A DNA stretch of 64,000 nt from positions 2,728,001 to 2,792,000 of the forward strand of contig NZ_CP022743.1 of assembly GCF_002257585.1 (NCBI RefSeq), written 5' to 3'. This DNA is from Mucilaginibacter xinganensis (GTDB taxonomy: Bacteria > Bacteroidota > Bacteroidia > Sphingobacteriales > Sphingobacteriaceae). The stretch's first letter is position 1. The number at the start of each line of letters is the position of its first letter. A model generated the notes under the pieces. That model saw only the letters and a list, made by a program, of their open reading frames with translations. It searched no databases and was not told the origin of the DNA. Below, one piece after another: positions 60,198 through 64,000 of the stretch. Both the position numbers and the translations under genes were made by a program.

Positions 60198-63122
60198 ATG
60201 AGTCAAAAAGTACCCCTATTTCTCATGGGAGCATTTATTTTGTTCTGTTCCCCAATTTTTGCCCAAAAAATAACCGGGACTGTTACTGGCGCAGGCAAAC
60301 CTGTCGCCGGATCTAGTGTACAGGCCACACCTTCCGGAACAGGTACCGCCACCGATGGTGATGGGAAATATAGCCTTGCGCTAAAAGCCGGTATCTACAA
60401 GGTAACGGTTTCAGCCATTGGCTTTGAAAAGAAAACCGTGAACGTGCAGCTTGCGGATGGCGAAAGCAAAGTATTAGATGTTGAACTTAATCCGTCTTCT
60501 GAATCATTGAAAGAAGTAATTGTAGTAGGTAGTCGTGGCGGCGGGCGAACCAAAATGGATTCGCCGGTGCCTGTAGATGTGATAAGTGTAAATTCAGTCA
60601 GCGCAAGTACTGCAAAGCCCGATTTGATGAGCCAGTTAAACCAGGCTGTCCCATCATTCAATTATAATAAACAAAGCGGGGGCGACGGTTCTGACGCTAT
60701 TGATTTTGCCAGTTTGCGTGGTCTGGGCTTCGACCAAACACTGGTGTTGGTTAACGGTAAACGGCGTCACTTATCTGCCTTTGTGAATCAGGTAGGTACC
60801 CGTGGCAGGGGAAATAGTGGTACCGACTTAAATGCCATACCAGAAGCTGCTATTGATCATGTTGAGATTTTACGTGATGGTGCGTCAGCACAATATGGTT
60901 CTGATGCTATCGCAGGTGTTATTAATCTTGTGTTGAAAAAAGATGTTAACCACTTGAATGTTAATATCGGTGGTAGTGGCTATTATGACCATAAGTATAA
61001 TACATTGAACAATGTTGACCCAAGCCAATATTACACAGGTTCGCAGCTTGATGGTAAAACTTTTACTTTAGGGTTGGACTATGGAGTGCTAATAGGCAAA
61101 AATGGCGGGTTTATTAATTTTGGCGGCAACTTTATGAGCCAGGGTAAAACTTTTAGAGCCGTACCGCAAACAAATTGGGACACAAACCCTAATGCTCTAA
61201 GTGTTGATGCCTGGAGAAGGGCTTTTGGCGATGGATCTGTTACCTCAGGCGGAGGAATGTATAATATGGAAATTCCCCTTGCCGGTACCAAAACTACTTT
61301 TTATTCATTTGGCGGCTACAACTATAAACACTCAAATGTATATGCATGGACACGCAGATGGAGCAGTACCAGCAACCACATAAAATTCCCTACCGATGCA
61401 AATGGTAACTTAATATTTGTACCCGGTATTATGCGTGTATTTGATCCTTCACCAGGCGGATTAGATACCGCTAATGTATATTACAATCCGCAGGAAGATG
61501 TTTACATAAAAGACATGTCTAACGCATTGGGTTTAAAAGGAACTATCGGCGACGGCTGGGATTGGGACCTGAGCAACAATATAGGATATAATGATTTTCA
61601 TTATTGGGGTAATGACACCTTTAATGCTTCCCTGCCTTTACCAGAACAATCAACCAAAACAAGGTTTGATGACGGAGGATTCAGTTTTTTACAAAATACG
61701 GCCAATTTAGATGTAACTAAGCGTTTTGCACATGTGGCTCAAGGGTTAACGCTATCATTTGGTGCGGAATTTAGATATGAAAGGTATAAATTATATGCAG
61801 GTGAACCGGATTCGTACAGAAACGGCGGGGCACTTTACACCGGACCGACAATATATAATGACGATGGTAGCGTTGCCTTAGCTAATGGCGATGCCAAAGC
61901 ATCTGGCTCTGAAGGATACCCTGGTTATCAACCTACTGATGCAAGTACATCTCATAGAACAAATGAGGCAGCTTATATAGAGGGCTCTTTAGATGTAACT
62001 AAAGCATGGCTGGTTGATGGTGCTGCCCGATTTGAACACTATTCTGATTTTGGAGGTGTAAGTACAGTGAAATTAGCAACGCGTTACAAAGTAACTGACA
62101 ATTTTAATTTAAGAGGCTCATTTAGCACAGGTTTTAGGGCACCCTCCTTACAGCAAATGAATTTCAGTAATACCAATACTAATATCATAGCCGGTCAATT
62201 GGTCTACGCAAAATTGGTTCCAAATTATTCGGAAGCCGCCCGTCAGGTGGGAATCCCTAAACTTACACAGGAAACTTCAATTAATGAGAGTTTAGGGTTT
62301 ACATGGAAACCGGCCCCTGGTTTTAACTTTACTGTTGATGGTTACATTATTAAAATTAAGAACAGGATAGTGATTACAGGTAGTTTTGATACCACAGTAA
62401 CAGCAATAAAAAATTATTTGATAGACAATAACGTAAAAAGCGCCAACTTCTTTACCAATGCTGTTAATACAACCAATACAGGCCTTGATATGGTATTGGA
62501 TTACCACAAGTCCTGGGGGAAAAATAGGTTCACAGGGTTACTTGCCGGGAATATACAGAATATAACTATCGACAAAATTAATATCCCTGCCGCGTTGAAC
62601 GATACTTATGCCCATCAACAAGCTTACTTCAGCACAAGAGAAGCTGCTTTCTTAACAGCATCAGCTCCTCACGCGAAATTTTCGTTAGGTCTTGAATATG
62701 GATACGATAAATTCGCGGTTGGTACACATATTACATATTTTGGTAAATTGACTACCCAGGGCTTTGGATATAACAGTGTGCCCGGAGCAAATCCGGACGG
62801 ACCCGGAGGCGCTAATACCTCCGCCTCCGGCAATGGATGGGATCCTTATGTGGAATTAGATAACGGAAAAGGAGTTGTTCCCGAAAATTTTGTTTTCCAC
62901 GGAAAAGCTACCACCGATTTATATGTATCATATAAAATAACTAAGCAAATATCATGGACTGCCGGCGTAGATAATATATTTAATGTACATCCGGACTTAG
63001 CTGTCACTGAAGGCGCTCATCAAGCGTCATGGGGCGATAGCGAATCTGGAGGTCCATTCGATGCTGTTCAAATGGGCTTCAATGGAACGAGAATATTTAC
63101 TAAGCTGGCATTCCATTTTTAG
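60198..63122 (+). CDS. TonB-dependent outer-membrane receptor
   Basis: A 974-residue outer-membrane transporter with a signal peptide ending near IFAQK. A carboxypeptidase-regulatory-like domain (about 23-105) precedes the plug, which has VVVGSRGGGRTKMDSPVPVD and RDGASAQYGSDAIAGVINLV (about 110-255). The barrel ends with KLAFHF, the C-terminal Phe expected. It has no STN domain and no SusD partner, so it is not a glycan SusC pair. It lies head-to-head with the sulfate operon and near an Rrf2 regulator, which suggests a sulfur compound, siderophore or cobalamin as cargo; the substrate cannot be read from sequence. Confidence 0.94.
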   Translation: MSQKVPLFLMGAFILFCSPIFAQKITGTVTGAGKPVAGSSVQATPSGTGTATDGDGKYSLALKAGIYKVTVSAIGFEKKTVNVQLADGESKVLDVELNPSSESLKEVIVVGSRGGGRTKMDSPVPVDVISVNSVSASTAKPDLMSQLNQAVPSFNYNKQSGGDGSDAIDFASLRGLGFDQTLVLVNGKRRHLSAFVNQVGTRGRGNSGTDLNAIPEAAIDHVEILRDGASAQYGSDAIAGVINLVLKKDVNHLNVNIGGSGYYDHKYNTLNNVDPSQYYTGSQLDGKTFTLGLDYGVLIGKNGGFINFGGNFMSQGKTFRAVPQTNWDTNPNALSVDAWRRAFGDGSVTSGGGMYNMEIPLAGTKTTFYSFGGYNYKHSNVYAWTRRWSSTSNHIKFPTDANGNLIFVPGIMRVFDPSPGGLDTANVYYNPQEDVYIKDMSNALGLKGTIGDGWDWDLSNNIGYNDFHYWGNDTFNASLPLPEQSTKTRFDDGGFSFLQNTANLDVTKRFAHVAQGLTLSFGAEFRYERYKLYAGEPDSYRNGGALYTGPTIYNDDGSVALANGDAKASGSEGYPGYQPTDASTSHRTNEAAYIEGSLDVTKAWLVDGAARFEHYSDFGGVSTVKLATRYKVTDNFNLRGSFSTGFRAPSLQQMNFSNTNTNIIAGQLVYAKLVPNYSEAARQVGIPKLTQETSINESLGFTWKPAPGFNFTVDGYIIKIKNRIVITGSFDTTVTAIKNYLIDNNVKSANFFTNAVNTTNTGLDMVLDYHKSWGKNRFTGLLAGNIQNITIDKINIPAALNDTYAHQQAYFSTREAAFLTASAPHAKFSLGLEYGYDKFAVGTHITYFGKLTTQGFGYNSVPGANPDGPGGANTSASGNGWDPYVELDNGKGVVPENFVFHGKATTDLYVSYKITKQISWTAGVDNIFNVHPDLAVTEGAHQASWGDSESGGPFDAVQMGFNGTRIFTKLAFHF

Positions 63123-63142
63123 GAGAATACAGGTTACCGTAA

Positions 63143-63183
63143 TTAAAAAGCCGATTCAGCTATTAACTGAATCGGCTTTTTAA
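63143..63183. terminator. bidirectional terminator after the TonB-dependent receptor gene
   Basis: A perfect 17-bp stem pairs 63143-63159 with 63167-63183 (core AGCCGATTCAG), loop CTATTAA, flanked by A and T. It separates the receptor gene from the convergent Rrf2 gene. Confidence 0.9.
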
Positions 63184-63228
63184 TGTTTCGTAATTTTATT
63201 GACGGACGATGTTATTTGCTTGTTACGC

Positions 63229-63666
63229 TTATTCGTTTAATAACAGCGTGCTTTCCCTACTGATCACATCCGCAATACTTGTTTCTGATAATATTTTTAC
63301 GGTTGCATCCCTAACTTCTATAAACACGTCGCGAATGCCGCAGGTGGTTTCCTGGTGACACTCATCGCATTTGTGGTAAAAGTTGAGGCTGGCGCATGGT
63401 ACCATGGCTATAGGGCCATCAGTAATCCTCATTATTTGTACCAGGTAAATATCCTTAGCGTCTTTATTCAGACTGTAACCGCCTCCCGCACCCTTTTTAC
63501 TGTAAAGAAAGCCTGCGTTGCGCAAGTCTAAAAGAATCTGTTCCAGGAATTTTTTAGGAATTTTTTCTTCCTCAGCAATTTTTGAGATTTGCATTGGAGG
63601 TTTATCGGCATTTTTCCCCAGCACTACCAGGGCCTTAATTGCATACTTTGTTTTTTTCGATAGCAT
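63229..63666 (-). CDS. Rrf2 family transcriptional regulator
   Basis: A 145-residue winged-helix repressor-type protein starting MLSKKTKYAIKALVVLGKN, the canonical Rrf2 N terminus. The frame is open to 63735, but the -7 box at 63685-63692 lies downstream of that start, so ATG at 63666 is right. The HTH includes PMQISKIAEEEKIPKKFLEQIL. Its sensor segment contains Cys in VPCASLNFYHKCDECHQETTCGIRD, four cysteines that may bind an iron-sulfur cluster. Rrf2 proteins such as CymR and IscR control cysteine or Fe-S metabolism. Lying next to the sulfate operon and receptor, it is a candidate regulator of both. Confidence 0.9.
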   Translation of the reverse strand: MLSKKTKYAIKALVVLGKNADKPPMQISKIAEEEKIPKKFLEQILLDLRNAGFLYSKKGAGGGYSLNKDAKDIYLVQIMRITDGPIAMVPCASLNFYHKCDECHQETTCGIRDVFIEVRDATVKILSETSIADVISRESTLLLNE

Positions 63667-63684
63667 ATTTAAAAATAGCGCTTG

Positions 63685-63692
63685 CAAAGATA
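63685..63692 (-). promoter_or_regulatory. -7 promoter box of the Rrf2 gene
   Basis: The minus strand reads TATCTTTG, an exact TAnnTTTG, 18 bases before the ATG at 63666. It excludes the upstream in-frame start at 63735. Confidence 0.5.
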
Positions 63693-63792
63693 AGTAAAAG
63701 AATTTGTGTTGTTTTATCTGTTGATAAGGCATCAACCAATTGTAAAGATAATGTTTTATTTAATGTGCAAATATTTCTGTACAAAACTGATT

Positions 63793-64000
63793 TTAGGTAT
63801 TAGGTTGTATTAAATCCCAAAAGTTTCCGTAAAGGTCTGCAAATACAGCAACAATGCCATATGGTTCCGCCTGAGGCTCACGAATGAATTTAATGTTTTC
63901 AGCCAGCATTTGGGCATGATCTCGCCAAAAATCATCAGTATATAAAAACAATGCAACACGTCCCCCGGTTTGATTGCCGATATGATTCCGTTGTTTGTCA
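63793..64000 (-). CDS. 3' part of a VOC (glyoxalase/bleomycin-resistance) family protein
   Basis: Leftward frame open to the window edge, 68 complete codons plus a stop. The peptide includes GGRVALFLYTDDFWRDHAQM and ends with VFADLYGNFWDLIQPNT. The DLYGNFWDLIQ ending is the last beta-strand signature of VOC metalloenzymes, where the metal-binding Glu or Asp is often found. It could be a glyoxalase-like enzyme or a resistance protein; the first half is outside the window. Confidence 0.75.
   Translation of the reverse strand, partial: DKQRNHIGNQTGGRVALFLYTDDFWRDHAQMLAENIKFIREPQAEPYGIVAVFADLYGNFWDLIQPNT

Noticed and set aside
63667-63735. N-terminal extension of the Rrf2 protein
   Set aside because: The promoter -7 box lies within it, and family members start MLSKKTKYA-like at 63666.
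1-64000. CRISPR arrays, insertion sequences, prophage, rRNA or tRNA genes
   Set aside because: No regularly spaced repeats, transposase or integrase frames, or structural RNA patterns were seen by eye on either strand.

Overview
The window is ordinary-density chromosome from a Bacteroidota species, most probably Sphingobacteriaceae (Mucilaginibacter/Pedobacter-like). This rests on a SusC/SusD locus with an ECF sigma factor and FecR anti-sigma factor, BatA-like, DUF4199, DUF3857 and GH92 proteins, ribosomal protein bTHX, scarce Shine-Dalgarno sequences, and many Bacteroidota-type -7 boxes (TAnnTTTG) just upstream of start codons. I saw no tRNA, rRNA, CRISPR array, prophage or insertion sequence. 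The first 95 bases and the last 208 bases hold the ends of genes cut by the window.

Layout. 1-9.9 kb: mutS, an NlpC/P60 lipoprotein, a 40-residue membrane peptide, two overlapping DUF3857 proteins, a DnaQ-like exonuclease with a DUF3820-like tail, and queG. 10-22 kb: a polysaccharide utilization locus read leftward (ECF sigma, FecR, SusC with STN domain, SusD, GH92 alpha-mannosidase, secreted Gfo/Idh/MocA protein, CE4 deacetylase). A rightward terminator lies in front of susC and may end a cis-antisense RNA. 22-25.5 kb: ruvB, a dolichol-phosphate-mannose-synthase-like transferase and a POT peptide transporter. 25.8-34.8 kb: acyl-CoA carboxylase beta subunit, DUF3592 protein, M19 dipeptidase, MORN/TonB-C-like protein, trxB, bTHX, a GH20 hexosaminidase and a lipoprotein. 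35-40.5 kb: BatA-like protein, a dihydroorotase homologue without its metal ligands, an acidic protein and two DUF4199 proteins. 40.5-47.4 kb, leftward: rseP, dxr, a GH3-family protein, a membrane protein and two GT2 transferases. 47.5-52.1 kb: a small ORF behind a near-consensus promoter, a TPR protein, a secreted low-complexity protein, an aldo/keto reductase, a DUF3820 protein and an MsrA lipoprotein.

52-63.7 kb is the most interesting part. A leftward sulfate-assimilation operon (siroheme sulfite reductase with HEPN-like tail, SUMT, a siroheme-synthase/TSUP-permease fusion, cysH, cysD, cysN) makes sulfide from sulfate by direct APS reduction and also makes the siroheme it needs. Ahead of it lies a 20-codon leader ORF with Met-His-Cys-His-Met near its end, followed by mutually exclusive antiterminator and terminator stems. 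This has the arrangement of a ribosome-mediated cysteine/methionine attenuator. A divergent TonB-dependent receptor and a cysteine-rich Rrf2 regulator complete the neighbourhood.
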